Part shown: piece after piece, positions 1 through 9,663 of the stretch
Position numbering within the stretch: the first letter of the stretch is position 1
Layout: every line of letters starts with the position of its first letter
Source of the DNA: Vibrio zhanjiangensis
GTDB taxonomy: Bacteria > Pseudomonadota > Gammaproteobacteria > Enterobacterales > Vibrionaceae
Length of the DNA stretch: 64,000 nt
NCBI RefSeq assembly: GCF_030161235.1
Contig: NZ_BSPW01000044.1
Span: 1 to 64,000 of the forward strand
Reading direction: 5' to 3'
Translations under genes and position numbers: made by a program
The notes under the pieces: model-generated
What the model was told of the DNA's origin: nothing
Databases searched by the model: none
The model's input: only the letters and a program-made list of their open reading frames with translations

Positions 1-37
1 ATGTAAGGATACGACAGAGTCGAATGGTATTTATCCC

Positions 38-83
38 GTCAAGATCCCTCAGTAATGACAGTCAAGATCCCTCAGTAATGACA
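38..83. repeat. 23-bp perfect tandem duplication at the gluQ 3' end
   Basis: Two identical adjacent 23-bp units occupy 38-60 and 61-83. The second unit contains the last codons and the TGA stop of gluQ (minus strand), so the first unit is a downstream copy of the gene's tail. The unit length is not a multiple of three, so the copy does not extend the reading frame. Positions 1-37 contain no recognisable complete feature; in vibrios and E. coli the next gene on this side is usually pcnB, whose start may lie just outside the window. Confidence 0.9.
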
Positions 84-931
84 TCTGGCAGTTGATCAAT
101 TGTCCAGTTTGCGATGCCCCAATCAATGATCTCACTCACACTACTTTGTTTAATTTCTTTATTTAATTCAAAACCTAAAAATTGCATGGCATCAATCAAA
201 ATCGGTTTAGGCTGGTTTATATCTATCGCTGGTGCGTGATTTTGTTTGGACAGTTTTTGACCTAATTTGTCTAAGGCTAATGGAAGATGCACGTAGTGAA
301 CGGGTGGATGATTGAGAATATGATACAAACTGATCTGTCTGCCTGTTGGCTCAATTAAATCAGCACCGCGAACTATTTCGGTCACACCCTGATCGATATC
401 ATCAACTACGACAGCCAAATTATAAGCAAATAGGCCATCTCTGCGTTTAACAATAAAGTCTTCTTTGGCAAGATCTGATGGTACTCGAAACTGGCCATGT
501 TTTTTGTCGTTAAAACATTCTACGGGATGAGTCATGCGCAGCCTAATGGCACAATTGTCGCTCGTTTCTATCATCTTCTCTCGGCAAGTTCCGTTATAGT
601 ATCCGCCCATTGCCTTGACTTGTTTACGTGTACATTGGCAATAGTAAGCTTGCCCAGAGTTTAGCCAAAAGTCCAGTTGCGCTTGATACACAGAGTGACG
701 TTGACTTTGATAAACAACTTCTCCATCCCAGTGAAGGTGATAGGCCTCCAGAGTTCGTAAAATGAGATCTGCCGCTCCCGCTACTTCTCTTGGGGGATCG
801 AGGTCTTCAATGCGCACTAACCATTTCCCTTGCAAAGATTTTGCTTGAAAGTAGCTGCCTAGCGCTGCAATAAGAGACCCAAAGTGCAGCGGACCTGAGG
901 GAGAGGGTGCAAAGCGGCCAATGTAAGTCAT
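62..931 (-). CDS. gluQ: Glutamyl-Q tRNA(Asp) synthetase
   Basis: Truncated glutamyl-tRNA-synthetase paralogue that activates glutamate and attaches it to the queuosine base at the wobble position of tRNA(Asp). The 289-residue protein has a class I catalytic core only, with no anticodon-binding domain. The HIGH-like motif HFGS starts at residue 16 and the KMSKS-like motif KLSKQ lies at 226-230. Cys98, Cys100, Tyr112 and Cys116 fit the zinc site of the family. It lies directly downstream of dksA on the same strand, the arrangement seen in many gammaproteobacteria, separated by a terminator hairpin, so much of its expression may depend on read-through from dksA. Its 3' end carries a 23-bp tandem duplication. 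Confidence 0.96.
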   Translation of the reverse strand: MTYIGRFAPSPSGPLHFGSLIAALGSYFQAKSLQGKWLVRIEDLDPPREVAGAADLILRTLEAYHLHWDGEVVYQSQRHSVYQAQLDFWLNSGQAYYCQCTRKQVKAMGGYYNGTCREKMIETSDNCAIRLRMTHPVECFNDKKHGQFRVPSDLAKEDFIVKRRDGLFAYNLAVVVDDIDQGVTEIVRGADLIEPTGRQISLYHILNHPPVHYVHLPLALDKLGQKLSKQNHAPAIDINQPKPILIDAMQFLGFELNKEIKQSSVSEIIDWGIANWTIDQLPDVITEGS

Positions 932-952
932 CTCAATTGTCTCGTCTCGCTA

Positions 953-979
953 AATTAAAAAGGGAGCCATAGCTCCCTC
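953..979 (-). terminator. Rho-independent terminator between dksA and gluQ
   Basis: On the minus strand a 7-bp stem, AGGGAGC with GCTCCCT (plus positions 961-967 and 972-978), encloses a 4-nt loop and is followed by a short T-rich run (plus A's at 957-960). It lies 24 bp after the dksA stop and before gluQ, so it probably limits dksA read-through into gluQ. Confidence 0.85.
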
Positions 980-1002
980 TAGTGCCAGTGTTATTTTCAC
1001 AC

Positions 1003-1449
1003 TTAGCCTTGCATTTGCTTCTCTTTGATCTCCGCCAGCGTTTTACAGTCGATACACAAATCAGCTGTTGGGCGAGCCTCCAATCGGCGAATACCGATTT
1101 CTACACCGCAAGATTCGCAGAAACCAAAATCATCTTCCTCAATCTTATTCAGGGTTTTTTCAATTTTTTTAATCAGACGACGCTCGCGATCCCGGTTGCG
1201 GAGCTCCAAGCTAAATTCTTCTTCTTGAGATGCACGATCCACTGGATCTGGGAAATTTGCAGCTTCATCCTGCATGTGGTGAACGGTGCGATCAACTTCT
1301 TCCCTAAGTTGGTTACGCCACGCGGTCAAGATTTTAGTGAAATGAGCCATTTGCTCTGATGACATATATTCTTCACCAGCTTTCTCTGTATATGGCTCAA
1401 CCCCTGCAATGGCTAGGATGCCTAGCGCTTTTTTCTTTGATTCTGGCAT
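1003..1449 (-). CDS. dksA: RNA polymerase-binding transcription factor DksA
   Basis: DksA binds in the secondary channel of RNA polymerase and acts with ppGpp in the stringent response. The 148-residue protein shows the coiled-coil region with the acidic tip motif DPVD (residues 68-71, followed by RA), equivalent to E. coli Asp71/Asp74. The four-cysteine zinc finger has Cys111, Cys114, Cys132 and Cys135. Length is close to the E. coli protein (151 residues). The ATG start at 1449 is preceded on the minus strand by a purine-rich ribosome-binding site (GGAGATG). A terminator separates it from gluQ. Confidence 0.98.
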   Translation of the reverse strand: MPESKKKALGILAIAGVEPYTEKAGEEYMSSEQMAHFTKILTAWRNQLREEVDRTVHHMQDEAANFPDPVDRASQEEEFSLELRNRDRERRLIKKIEKTLNKIEEDDFGFCESCGVEIGIRRLEARPTADLCIDCKTLAEIKEKQMQG

Positions 1450-1588
1450 GCAGCATCTCCTACTAACACCTAATCTACTGCCCTCGCAGTTAGATTTTAA
1501 GGCGGCTATCTATAGCAAAAAGAACAATGTGAGGCAAACACTCTAGAGTAAACTTACTGTCAATGTGAAGATGACATCATTTTTTCTC

Positions 1589-2302
1589 TTAACCAATGAA
1601 ACGAATAGGTTTTACTAGTTTCATTTCCGTATTTGATAGCTGTGCCAAGTAACACAGTATTTCAACGCCTTGTTCTTGCGCGTTCTTCAATAATTTTGAA
1701 TATTGTGGGTCTATATGGTGTGCAGGAGAGACTTTTTCAATACCAGAATGCAAAACTGTGAATAAAAGTACTGCTCTGTATCCATTTTGGACCATTTTTG
1801 TGAGCTCTCTCAGGTGCTTCTGTCCACGAGTCGTTACAGCATCGGGAAAGTAGCCCTGACCTTGATGTACTTCATCAAGTAATGTCACGCTTTTCACCTC
1901 TATATAGCAGTTAGGTTGTTGAGATGATATGAGCAGTATATCAATTCGACTATTTTCTTCTCCATATCTCACTTCGGTCTTCAGTTGTTCATATCCAACC
2001 AACTCCGATATTATTCCGGCGTCGATTGCTTCTACCGCGAGTTGGTTTGCCCTTGCAGTATTAACACAGATGGTGTCGCCATGCTCAGTATGTGTTAGTT
2101 CCCAGCTATGGGGATATTTTCGTTTAGGGTTGTCTGATGTCGAATACCAAATAGTGTCTCCGACATTGGCGCAGCCAGTCATTGACCCAGTATTGGCGCA
2201 GTGAATAGTCATTTCTGATTCATTGGCTAAGCGGACATCGGCAAGAAAGCGTTTGTAGCGCTTAATCAAGGTTGCAGATTGTAGCTGAGGTTCAAACTTC
2301 AT
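1589..2302 (-). CDS. sfsA: Sugar fermentation stimulation protein homolog SfsA
   Basis: Member of the SfsA family, 237 residues, the usual family length (about 230-240). The biochemical role is poorly defined; E. coli SfsA was named for stimulating maltose-gene expression when overproduced and has a nuclease-like C-terminal fold. Visible family hallmarks are the N-terminal [10 protein letters not shown] stretch, the CANTGSM-like segment near residue 35, and the RIDILL...IEVKSVTL block near residue 118, which supplies acidic and lysine residues like a PD-(D/E)XK nuclease core. It sits between dksA and the divergent hrpB, the conserved order in vibrios and enterics. Confidence 0.95.
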   Translation of the reverse strand: MKFEPQLQSATLIKRYKRFLADVRLANESEMTIHCANTGSMTGCANVGDTIWYSTSDNPKRKYPHSWELTHTEHGDTICVNTARANQLAVEAIDAGIISELVGYEQLKTEVRYGEENSRIDILLISSQQPNCYIEVKSVTLLDEVHQGQGYFPDAVTTRGQKHLRELTKMVQNGYRAVLLFTVLHSGIEKVSPAHHIDPQYSKLLKNAQEQGVEILCYLAQLSNTEMKLVKPIRFIG

Positions 2303-2356
2303 TTGAGAGCGAATTTATGTACAATATTTGCATTATTACATCATAAGGTTTCCCCA

Positions 2357-4816
2357 TTGTCACAGCTACCTATAGAGAGCGTGATGCCAGAGTTGCTCTC
2401 TGCTGTCCAAGTTCATTCTCAAGTGATTCTCAAAGCGGCACCAGGTGCTGGTAAATCGACCCATTTTCCACTGCAATTATTGCTTCAGGCCGCAGTTGAC
2501 GGAAAGATAATCATGCTAGAGCCAAGGCGTCTGGCAGCGCGAAATATTGCTCACTATTTAGCTCATCAGCTTGGGGAAAGCGTCGGGCAACGCGTTGGCT
2601 ATCGAGTGAAAGGTGAAGTAAAAGTCAGCACCGATACTAAGTTAGAGATCGTGACTGAGGGGATCTTAACCCGAATGATCCAAACTGATCCGGAACTTTC
2701 CGATATATCACTACTGATTTTTGATGAATTTCACGAGCGGAGTATTCATGCTGATACTGCTTTGGCGCTGTCTCTTGAAGTTCAGGATGTGTTTCGACGT
2801 GATTTGAAGCTCGTGATAATGTCAGCAACATTAGATCAAGATGCGCTTGGTCAATTGATGCCAGACGCGGCATATATCGAATCACAAGGACGAAGCTTTC
2901 CTGTTGATTATCGATACCCCCCTATCAAACCCAACCAAGGGTTTGAACACGTTATGGTGGCACAGATCCATACCTTGTTGGAAAGAGAAACCGGCTCACT
3001 ATTAGCGTTTTTGCCCGGTGTCACGGCCATAAAACGTGTGGCTGAGAATCTATCTGGTTTACCAGAGTCTATAGATATTTGTCCATTATACGGGCAGTTG
3101 AGTTTTCAGCAGCAACAGGCAGCCATTCAGGCTTCTACTGAAGGACGGCGAAAAGTTGTGCTGGCCACTAATATTGCCGAAACATCTTTAACGATAGAAG
3201 GCATACGTATTGTAATAGATTCAGGCTTACAGCGTATTGCTAAGTTTGATGTGAAAAATGGCGTCACTAAGCTTGAACAAACTCGTATTGCGCAATCATC
3301 GGCAGAGCAAAGGGCTGGTCGGGCTGGGCGATTAGAACCCGGTATTTGTGTCAGGTTATATTCAAAAAATCAGCTTGATCAACAACCAGAGGTTCCTCTA
3401 GCCGAGATTTTGTCGGCAGATTTGTCGGCTTTAGTGCTCGAATTAGCGCAGTGGGGAGCCGCTGAACCATCGGACTTAAAGTGGCTTGATCTTCCTCCCA
3501 AGAGTGCGATTGAACAATCAAAGCAGCTTCTTATGAGACTTGGCCTCATTGACAATACATATCAATTAACAGTGCGGGGAAAGCTCGCTGGTGAATTGGG
3601 GGTAGAGCCTAGAATTGCGGCGATGCTAACTTATTCAAATGCAGCTAGTTGGCAAGCTACTGGGCCTGTGGTTGCCGCATTACTCGAATCACCGGAGCGA
3701 AATTGCATCAATTTTTTACACTCCTTTGATCGTTTTAAACAAGGGAAACACGCTCAGCAGAAAGAGGTGTATCAACGAAGCTTAGCATTGGCACGCAAAC
3801 TCAAAGCAGACTTTTCACTTCGACATCTTGATGAATCCATAGTGGCTGTTATGTTAGCAACGGCTTTTCCTGATCGAATCGCACAGTTACGTGACAGACA
3901 AATCGGAAAGTTTTTGCTCGCGAACGGCCATGGAGCGGAAATGGCGAGTGAGGAAAGGCTTTCTACTGCAGATTATTTAGTTGTTGCTGATCTTATACGT
4001 AGCCACTCAGGATCATCACGTATTTTTTTAGCTGCGGAACTGGAATTGTCTTCAATTGAGCAATGGTGTCCTGAGCTGGTTCAGAGTCATGACCATGTTG
4101 ATTGGGATGATGCGAAAGGGCGCTTGTTAGCAGAAGCTCAAAAGCGTATCGGACGTTTGGTTATTGAACGAACAGCGTTACCTAGCCCTGAACCTGAAAA
4201 AATGACCCAAGCTTTACTCAGCTATGTAAGACGTAAAGGGTTAGTTGTATTAAACTGGTCTGAGAAAAGTAAGCAGCTACTTGAAAGAATTCGCTGTGCT
4301 AAGGATTGGCTACCTGAGCAACCATGGCCCAACTCGTCTGATCAAGCGTTGCTGGACAATCTCGAACTTTGGTTAGAGCCTTATTTAGTTGGGGTCAGTT
4401 CTCTTAAAACAATGCAGAAAATGGATATTGAACCCGCGTTAATGTCCTATCTTTCTTGGCCTCTAAACCAGAAAATAGACCAATGGCTACCGATAGATTA
4501 CATGCTTCCAACAGGGACGAAAAAAAAGATTCGTTACCAACAAGGTCAAGAGCCTGTGCTGTCTGTGCGAATGCAGGAAATGTTTGGTGAACAAGTGTCG
4601 CCCAAAATAGCGCAAGGGCGTAAAACTTTAATAGTCGAATTGTTATCACCTGCTCAGCGTCCATTGCAAGTCACAGGAGATTTGGCAAGCTTTTGGGCAG
4701 GAGCCTACAAAGAAGTACAAAAAGAAATGAAGGGGCGTTATCCCAAGCACATTTGGCCTGATGACCCAGCGAATCATGTGGCGACAACAAAAACGAAGCG
4801 ACAACTGAACTCATGA
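2357..4816 (+). CDS. hrpB: ATP-dependent DEAH-type helicase HrpB
   Basis: HrpB is a DEAH-family ATP-dependent RNA helicase of largely unknown cellular role. Visible motifs are a Walker A block (APGAGKST), DEFH as motif II followed by ERS, MSAT as motif III and QRAGRAGR as motif VI, followed by the HrpB-specific C-terminal half. I place the start at the TTG at 2357. It gives a protein beginning MSQLPIESVMPELL, matching the family N-terminus, and it is preceded by a TAAGG site. The upstream ATG at 2303 would add 18 residues and abut sfsA directly. This gives 819 residues, close to E. coli HrpB. The stop overlaps the mrcB start (ATGA), indicating translational coupling. Confidence 0.93.
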   Translation: MSQLPIESVMPELLSAVQVHSQVILKAAPGAGKSTHFPLQLLLQAAVDGKIIMLEPRRLAARNIAHYLAHQLGESVGQRVGYRVKGEVKVSTDTKLEIVTEGILTRMIQTDPELSDISLLIFDEFHERSIHADTALALSLEVQDVFRRDLKLVIMSATLDQDALGQLMPDAAYIESQGRSFPVDYRYPPIKPNQGFEHVMVAQIHTLLERETGSLLAFLPGVTAIKRVAENLSGLPESIDICPLYGQLSFQQQQAAIQASTEGRRKVVLATNIAETSLTIEGIRIVIDSGLQRIAKFDVKNGVTKLEQTRIAQSSAEQRAGRAGRLEPGICVRLYSKNQLDQQPEVPLAEILSADLSALVLELAQWGAAEPSDLKWLDLPPKSAIEQSKQLLMRLGLIDNTYQLTVRGKLAGELGVEPRIAAMLTYSNAASWQATGPVVAALLESPERNCINFLHSFDRFKQGKHAQQKEVYQRSLALARKLKADFSLRHLDESIVAVMLATAFPDRIAQLRDRQIGKFLLANGHGAEMASEERLSTADYLVVADLIRSHSGSSRIFLAAELELSSIEQWCPELVQSHDHVDWDDAKGRLLAEAQKRIGRLVIERTALPSPEPEKMTQALLSYVRRKGLVVLNWSEKSKQLLERIRCAKDWLPEQPWPNSSDQALLDNLELWLEPYLVGVSSLKTMQKMDIEPALMSYLSWPLNQKIDQWLPIDYMLPTGTKKKIRYQQGQEPVLSVRMQEMFGEQVSPKIAQGRKTLIVELLSPAQRPLQVTGDLASFWAGAYKEVQKEMKGRYPKHIWPDDPANHVATTKTKRQLNS

Positions 4817-7170
4817 GCAAAAAAACAACCTCAAACAATAGCAAGGCGGCAAATAGCAAGAGGCCAGCACGAAAACCTTCATCACCGAAACGTAAAGGAA
4901 CAACCAATCACCGCAGCTGGTTGCAAGTCGTGTGGAGTGTCTCGTGGAAGGTGTGTCTCGCTGGTTTAGTACTAATCCTCTTTGTTGGTGTTTATCTAGA
5001 CAGTGTAGTGAGGCAACGTTTTGAAGGACAATTGTTTGATTTACCTACTGTAGTTTATGCTCGAATTTTAAATCTTGCGCCTGGAGATAGTATTTCAATA
5101 CAAGAAGTGCGTAACGAGTTGGATGTCCTTAACTACCGTAAAGTTCGCCACCCTCGTTACCCCGGTGAATACTCTTCTTCTGCGACTAAAATTGAATTAT
5201 TTCGTCGTCCATTTGAGTTTACGAACGGACCGGAGCCCGATCGTCATGTGATGCTATATTTTGACTCTTCAGGCTTGAAGCGGATTGAATCACGAGAGAC
5301 TTCTGGCGATCTTGGCTACTTGCGTATTGAGCCGAAAATGCTGGGTATGTTAGAAAAAGATCATGATGAGCAACGTTTATTTCTCAGGCGAGATCAGTTT
5401 CCTGAAATCATGGTTGATGCGCTACTTGTGACCGAAGATAGGGATTTTTATCAGCATGATGGTGTCTCACCACTTGCGATTGCTCGTGCTATGGTTGCTA
5501 ACTTGAAAGCAGGACGGACGGTTCAGGGGGGAAGTACCCTGACTCAGCAGTTAGCGAAGAATATTTTTCTTTCTAGCGACAGAACGCTGTGGCGCAAGCT
5601 TCGAGAAGCTTATATGGCGCTCATTATTGATTACAGATACAGCAAAGATCGTATTTTGGAAGGTTACCTTAATGAGGTTTATCTTGGCCAAAGTCGGGGC
5701 GAGGCCATTCATGGTTTTGGATTAGCCTCTCGCTTGTATTTTGGTCAACCTATTCAGGAGCTCAGAATTGATCAGTTGGCCTTACTTGTCGGAATGGTAA
5801 AAGGGCCCTCTTATTACAATCCAATCCGTTACCCCGATAGGGCTAAAGAACGTCGAGATCTCGTGTTGCGTTTGATGATGCAACAAGACGTCCTAACTGC
5901 CAGCCAATATGAAATGGCTGTTAATCGCCCTCTTGATATTCAAGCGAACCCAAGCATAGCTAGCCGCCAGCCAGCCTACTTTCAGCAACTAAACATTGAG
6001 TTAAAAGAAAAGCTCGGAGGTGCGTTCCAGTCTGACGTTGGCTTGAAGGTATTTACATCGCTTGACCCTGTGTCACAACATGAGCTTGAACAGGCAATTG
6101 CAAGGAAAATCCCACAATTGAGCCAAGTTGCAGGCAAGTCTTTGGAAGGCGCGGCAATTGCCGTTGATCGTCATACTGGTGAAATTCGCGCCATGGTTGG
6201 TGGAAAGCGTACCGGTTATGATGGCTTTAATCGAGCACTGAATGCTAGCCGTCAAATTGGTTCTTTGGTTAAACCAGCGGTCTATTTAACGGCCTTGGAG
6301 CAACCACAAAAATATAACCTTGCCACCACTTTGCATGATAAGCCGATTAGTTTAAAAGGCTCAAAAGGAAGCGTTTGGTCGCCGCGTAATTATGATAGAA
6401 AATTTCGCGGAGATGTTCCCTTATACTTGGCATTGGCCAAATCTCTCAATGTACCGACTGTCGAGCTGGGTATGAAGCTGGGGATTCCCAATGTGATCAA
6501 TACACTGGAAAAATTGGGCGTGGATCCTAAAGAAATTCGGCCTGTCCCTTCAATGTTCCTCGGTTCTTTTACGTTGACCCCTTTTCAGGTCGCGCAGATG
6601 TACCAAACTTTAACCAATTCAGGTAAGCGTTCTCCCTTATCTGCCCTGCGTTCAGTGGTTGATAAAGAAGGGAATGTGCTATTTCAATCTTTGCCTCGAA
6701 CATCTCAAGCCATTGATCAGCAAGCCGCTTGGCTCACCACCTACGCCATGAAACGAGGTGTGATGGAGGGGACGGGTCGTTATCTCAATAGTCAATTTGG
6801 TTGGGCTGCACTAGCGGGTAAAACGGGAACCAGTAATGACACTCGAGACAGTTGGTTTGTTGGTGTTGATGGCCGTGAAGTGACGACCATATGGCTTGGG
6901 CGCGATGACAATCAACCCACTAAACTGACAGGTTCTAGTGGTGCGCTAAGAGTTTATGCAGACTATTTAAATCATCGTATTCCAGAGACTCTATCCTTAC
7001 CTTGGCCTCAAGGTATCAGCACTCTCGGTTTTGCTCATACGGGTAATGGAAGTCTTGAGTTAGATTGTGGCAATACTTTTAAACTTCCTATGTGGGATGT
7101 GGATAATCGATTGAAAGCCAAATGTGATAGCCAGCCTACTCAATGGCTTAAGAAGTTATTTAGTTGGTAG
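4813..7170 (+). CDS. mrcB: Bifunctional penicillin-binding protein 1B
   Basis: Class A PBP that polymerises glycan strands and cross-links peptides during cell-wall growth. The 785-residue protein has a basic cytoplasmic tail, one transmembrane segment at about 40-62, a UB2H-like region, a GT51 glycosyltransferase domain (EDRDF with its catalytic Glu near residue 208; GGSTLTQQLAKN) and a transpeptidase domain. The transpeptidase shows SxxK at Ser484-Lys487 (SLVK), SLN at 544-546 and KTGT from about 670. The gene overlaps the hrpB stop by 4 bp. The UB2H domain implies an LpoB/CsiV-type lipoprotein activator, which is not encoded here. Confidence 0.97.
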   Translation: MSKKTTSNNSKAANSKRPARKPSSPKRKGTTNHRSWLQVVWSVSWKVCLAGLVLILFVGVYLDSVVRQRFEGQLFDLPTVVYARILNLAPGDSISIQEVRNELDVLNYRKVRHPRYPGEYSSSATKIELFRRPFEFTNGPEPDRHVMLYFDSSGLKRIESRETSGDLGYLRIEPKMLGMLEKDHDEQRLFLRRDQFPEIMVDALLVTEDRDFYQHDGVSPLAIARAMVANLKAGRTVQGGSTLTQQLAKNIFLSSDRTLWRKLREAYMALIIDYRYSKDRILEGYLNEVYLGQSRGEAIHGFGLASRLYFGQPIQELRIDQLALLVGMVKGPSYYNPIRYPDRAKERRDLVLRLMMQQDVLTASQYEMAVNRPLDIQANPSIASRQPAYFQQLNIELKEKLGGAFQSDVGLKVFTSLDPVSQHELEQAIARKIPQLSQVAGKSLEGAAIAVDRHTGEIRAMVGGKRTGYDGFNRALNASRQIGSLVKPAVYLTALEQPQKYNLATTLHDKPISLKGSKGSVWSPRNYDRKFRGDVPLYLALAKSLNVPTVELGMKLGIPNVINTLEKLGVDPKEIRPVPSMFLGSFTLTPFQVAQMYQTLTNSGKRSPLSALRSVVDKEGNVLFQSLPRTSQAIDQQAAWLTTYAMKRGVMEGTGRYLNSQFGWAALAGKTGTSNDTRDSWFVGVDGREVTTIWLGRDDNQPTKLTGSSGALRVYADYLNHRIPETLSLPWPQGISTLGFAHTGNGSLELDCGNTFKLPMWDVDNRLKAKCDSQPTQWLKKLFSW

Positions 7171-7228
7171 CTATCAATCTATCCATCAATTAAGCTTTAC
7201 TGTGTGTTGCCAAAAAGGGAATGGAAGA

Positions 7229-9517
7229 GTGAATAAGGTATTCTTTTTTCTCATCAGTGCGTTTGCGCTGTCAAGTGTGTTTGCGAAAGAATCCCTGCAA
7301 CCGGATGAATTGAAGCGGCCTAAAATTGCTGTCGTACTCGCTGGAGGAGGCGCAAAAGGAGCGGCGCATATTGGTGTACTTAAGGCTTTGGAAGAGCTCA
7401 AGATTCCAGTGGATTATATTACCGGAACCAGTATGGGAGCTTATGTGGGCGGCTTATACTCAACCGGTATGAGTGCAGATGAAATAGAGAGTTTTATAAC
7501 AACGGTTGATTGGAATAGTGGCTACCGTGACAGGGTTGATCGCAGTGAACGTCGCGTGCGTGATAAAGAATATGAGGATAGATATCAACTGACAACCGAT
7601 CTAGGACTACGCTGGGGAGAGATATATGCTGCTCGAGGCATTGTTCAGGGGCAGGGGATGTTGAAAATTCTGCGAGAGACTTCTGGTAATCTCCCCCCCT
7701 TTATATCGTTTGATGATCTGGCTATTCCTTATCGCTCTGTTGCCACTGACATTCTAGAACTCAAACCTGTGGTGATTGGTGATGGCTATTTAGTTGATGC
7801 CATGATGGCAAGTATGTCTGTGCCGGGCGCTTTGCCACCTTATGAACTTAATGATCAATTGTTAGTCGATGGCGGGGTGACTAACAACATGCCTGTTGAT
7901 GTGGCAAGAGAACTTGGAGCGGACATTGTTATTGCCGTGGATATCAGCACGGACTATAAAGAAAAAGAGGAATTTACAACCTTATTCACAGTTGCTGATC
8001 AACTCTCCAATTACTTAGTTAAGAGCACCACTAGCCGCCAAGCTAGTACTCTGACAGATAAAGATGTTTTTCTTCAACCTAAGGTTGGGGATATGGATAC
8101 TGCAGAATTCGACAAAATGCCGTTTGCCTACCAGCAAGGCTATCAAGCCGCTATTGCTAGCAAAACATTGCTTGAGCGATACAGTGTATCGTCATCTGAG
8201 TACCAAGATTATATCGATCGCAAGGAAGATGCTAGGCGAAAGCTAAGATATGGCGATCAGGTTGTTGTTGATGATATTGTTATTCATAACCACAGCCATT
8301 TCAGTGAAGAGGCGATAAAGAAGTATCTTAAATTAAAGCCTGGACAACGCTACACCACAACGGACATTGAAAATAGTGTTCAAAGTCTCTATGCGTTGGA
8401 CCGATTTGAGCTTATTACTTACCGTTATGAAGAAATTGATAACCAAAATGCACTGGTTGTGAATGTTAGAGAGAAGTCGTGGGGGCCTAACTATGTTAAC
8501 TTTCGCTTCTTTTTAGAAGATGATTTTCAAACAGATAGTCAGTACTCTATCGGGGTATCCACCAACTTTACCGACTTAAATTCACTGGGTGCTGAGTTTA
8601 GGCTCAATGTTGAAATGGGCTCGGATAAACTTATTTTGGGCGAGTTGTATAGCCCACTTCTGTTTCAAACAGACTTATTCACGACAGTGAGTGGCTCATA
8701 CACCAGTGAGAAAGTGAATCTTCCCAGCGGAGGAATGACAGATACGTCATTAAGTGCGACTCGAGATTACATTCCTCTGGCATTCAATAAATGGGGCGCA
8801 GAATGGGCTGTCGGTTACCAAAATGCACTATGGAGTCGAGTTAAGCTGGGTGTTCGATATACAGATGGCACTGGAAAATTGGCCTCTTTCCCCTCTTTGG
8901 GAGATGTGGCATATAAAAGAGTCGGAGGGTTTGTCAATTTTAGTATCGATACCTTAGATAACTACAGCTTACCAAATAAAGGTTGGTATCTGGACCTGGA
9001 TTATTTGGTATCACATGATGATAGTGTGGGAACCAGCGGCAGTGTGTTCGAGGGATATGATGAGGACACGGCTTTTGAGTATGGAGCTAAAGCTATCTAT
9101 GCTCAGAGCTTTTCTCGTCACACTTTAGTAGCAAATCTAGATATCGGTGTGGTTGAGAGTAAAAACTCGGCATTGATCATAGATCCCAAAGAATTGGGCG
9201 GTTTTTTAAATTTATCTGGCATACCAAGAAATAGCCTTATTGGTCAGAATAAAATTTTTGGCAGTTTAGTGTATCGCTATCGATGGTTTGACAATGATTT
9301 TGGTCTATTTTCATCGCCTTTTTATCTCGGGGCATCCATAGAATATGGAGGAGTGTGGTCAGACCCTAGTATCAGCGCAGATAAAGCCCCCCTCTATGGC
9401 GCTGGCTCTATATTCGCAGGTGTTGACTCACCTATAGGGCCTATAATGTTAGCTTATGGTCGAACAGAGCAAAATTACGATTCTTTTTATCTTATTATTG
9501 GAACCAGTTTTAAATAA
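7229..9517 (+). CDS. Patatin-like phospholipase with surface-antigen beta-barrel (PlpD/type Vd-like)
   Basis: Predicted secreted or outer-membrane lipase. After an N-terminal signal peptide (MNKVFFFLISAFALSSVFA) the patatin domain shows the oxyanion-hole GGGAKG loop near residue 40, the nucleophile elbow GTSMG with Ser68, and the DGG motif with Asp214, giving the Ser-Asp dyad. A POTRA-like linker follows at about residues 340-410, then a C-terminal Bac_surface_Ag (Omp85-type 16-strand) barrel ending in ..TSFK. This order matches PlpD of Pseudomonas aeruginosa. I chose the GTG at 7229: it opens directly onto a signal peptide and follows an AAGGGA site by 8 nt. Longer in-frame starts overlap mrcB. 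Substrate and surface exposure are inferred. Confidence 0.85.
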   Translation: MNKVFFFLISAFALSSVFAKESLQPDELKRPKIAVVLAGGGAKGAAHIGVLKALEELKIPVDYITGTSMGAYVGGLYSTGMSADEIESFITTVDWNSGYRDRVDRSERRVRDKEYEDRYQLTTDLGLRWGEIYAARGIVQGQGMLKILRETSGNLPPFISFDDLAIPYRSVATDILELKPVVIGDGYLVDAMMASMSVPGALPPYELNDQLLVDGGVTNNMPVDVARELGADIVIAVDISTDYKEKEEFTTLFTVADQLSNYLVKSTTSRQASTLTDKDVFLQPKVGDMDTAEFDKMPFAYQQGYQAAIASKTLLERYSVSSSEYQDYIDRKEDARRKLRYGDQVVVDDIVIHNHSHFSEEAIKKYLKLKPGQRYTTTDIENSVQSLYALDRFELITYRYEEIDNQNALVVNVREKSWGPNYVNFRFFLEDDFQTDSQYSIGVSTNFTDLNSLGAEFRLNVEMGSDKLILGELYSPLLFQTDLFTTVSGSYTSEKVNLPSGGMTDTSLSATRDYIPLAFNKWGAEWAVGYQNALWSRVKLGVRYTDGTGKLASFPSLGDVAYKRVGGFVNFSIDTLDNYSLPNKGWYLDLDYLVSHDDSVGTSGSVFEGYDEDTAFEYGAKAIYAQSFSRHTLVANLDIGVVESKNSALIIDPKELGGFLNLSGIPRNSLIGQNKIFGSLVYRYRWFDNDFGLFSSPFYLGASIEYGGVWSDPSISADKAPLYGAGSIFAGVDSPIGPIMLAYGRTEQNYDSFYLIIGTSFK

Positions 9518-9564
9518 TTACTCCATAATTAATAGTATGAATCATTGAGTAACAGGGTGTGTAA

Positions 9565-9651
9565 ATGGGCGAACAAAGTAAAGAAAATCATGGGACTTTA
9601 GTTATAACTTGCTATGTTGGTCAAGGTGATGAGATTTTAATTTATCGTTAA
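9565..9651 (+). CDS. Possible 28-codon small ORF upstream of acnB
   Basis: An ATG at 9565 opens a 28-codon frame ending at TAA 9649-9651. The product begins MGEQSKENHG and ends GDEILIYR; I recognise no family. A weak AGGG site lies about 8 nt upstream. It lies between the patatin gene and the likely acnB promoter and could be chance; the evidence is the frame and position only. Confidence 0.25.
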   Translation: MGEQSKENHGTLVITCYVGQGDEILIYR

Positions 9652-9663
9652 ATTTGCTATCCT
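9635..9663 (+). promoter_or_regulatory. Candidate acnB promoter with extended -10
   Basis: TGCTATCCT (TATCCT at 9658-9663, with TG one base further upstream) resembles an extended -10 element. A weak -35, TTTTAA at 9635-9640, sits 17 bp upstream. Transcription would start near 9670, leaving a leader of about 130 nt before the acnB GTG at 9804. The leader contains the inverted repeat CTTCGTTA (9744-9751) / TAACGAAG (9772-9779) just before the ribosome-binding site. Confidence 0.4.

Noticed and set aside
982..1359. 125-codon plus-strand ORF opposite dksA
   Set aside because: Lies antisense inside dksA; no ribosome-binding site and no recognisable protein. dksA explains the open frame.
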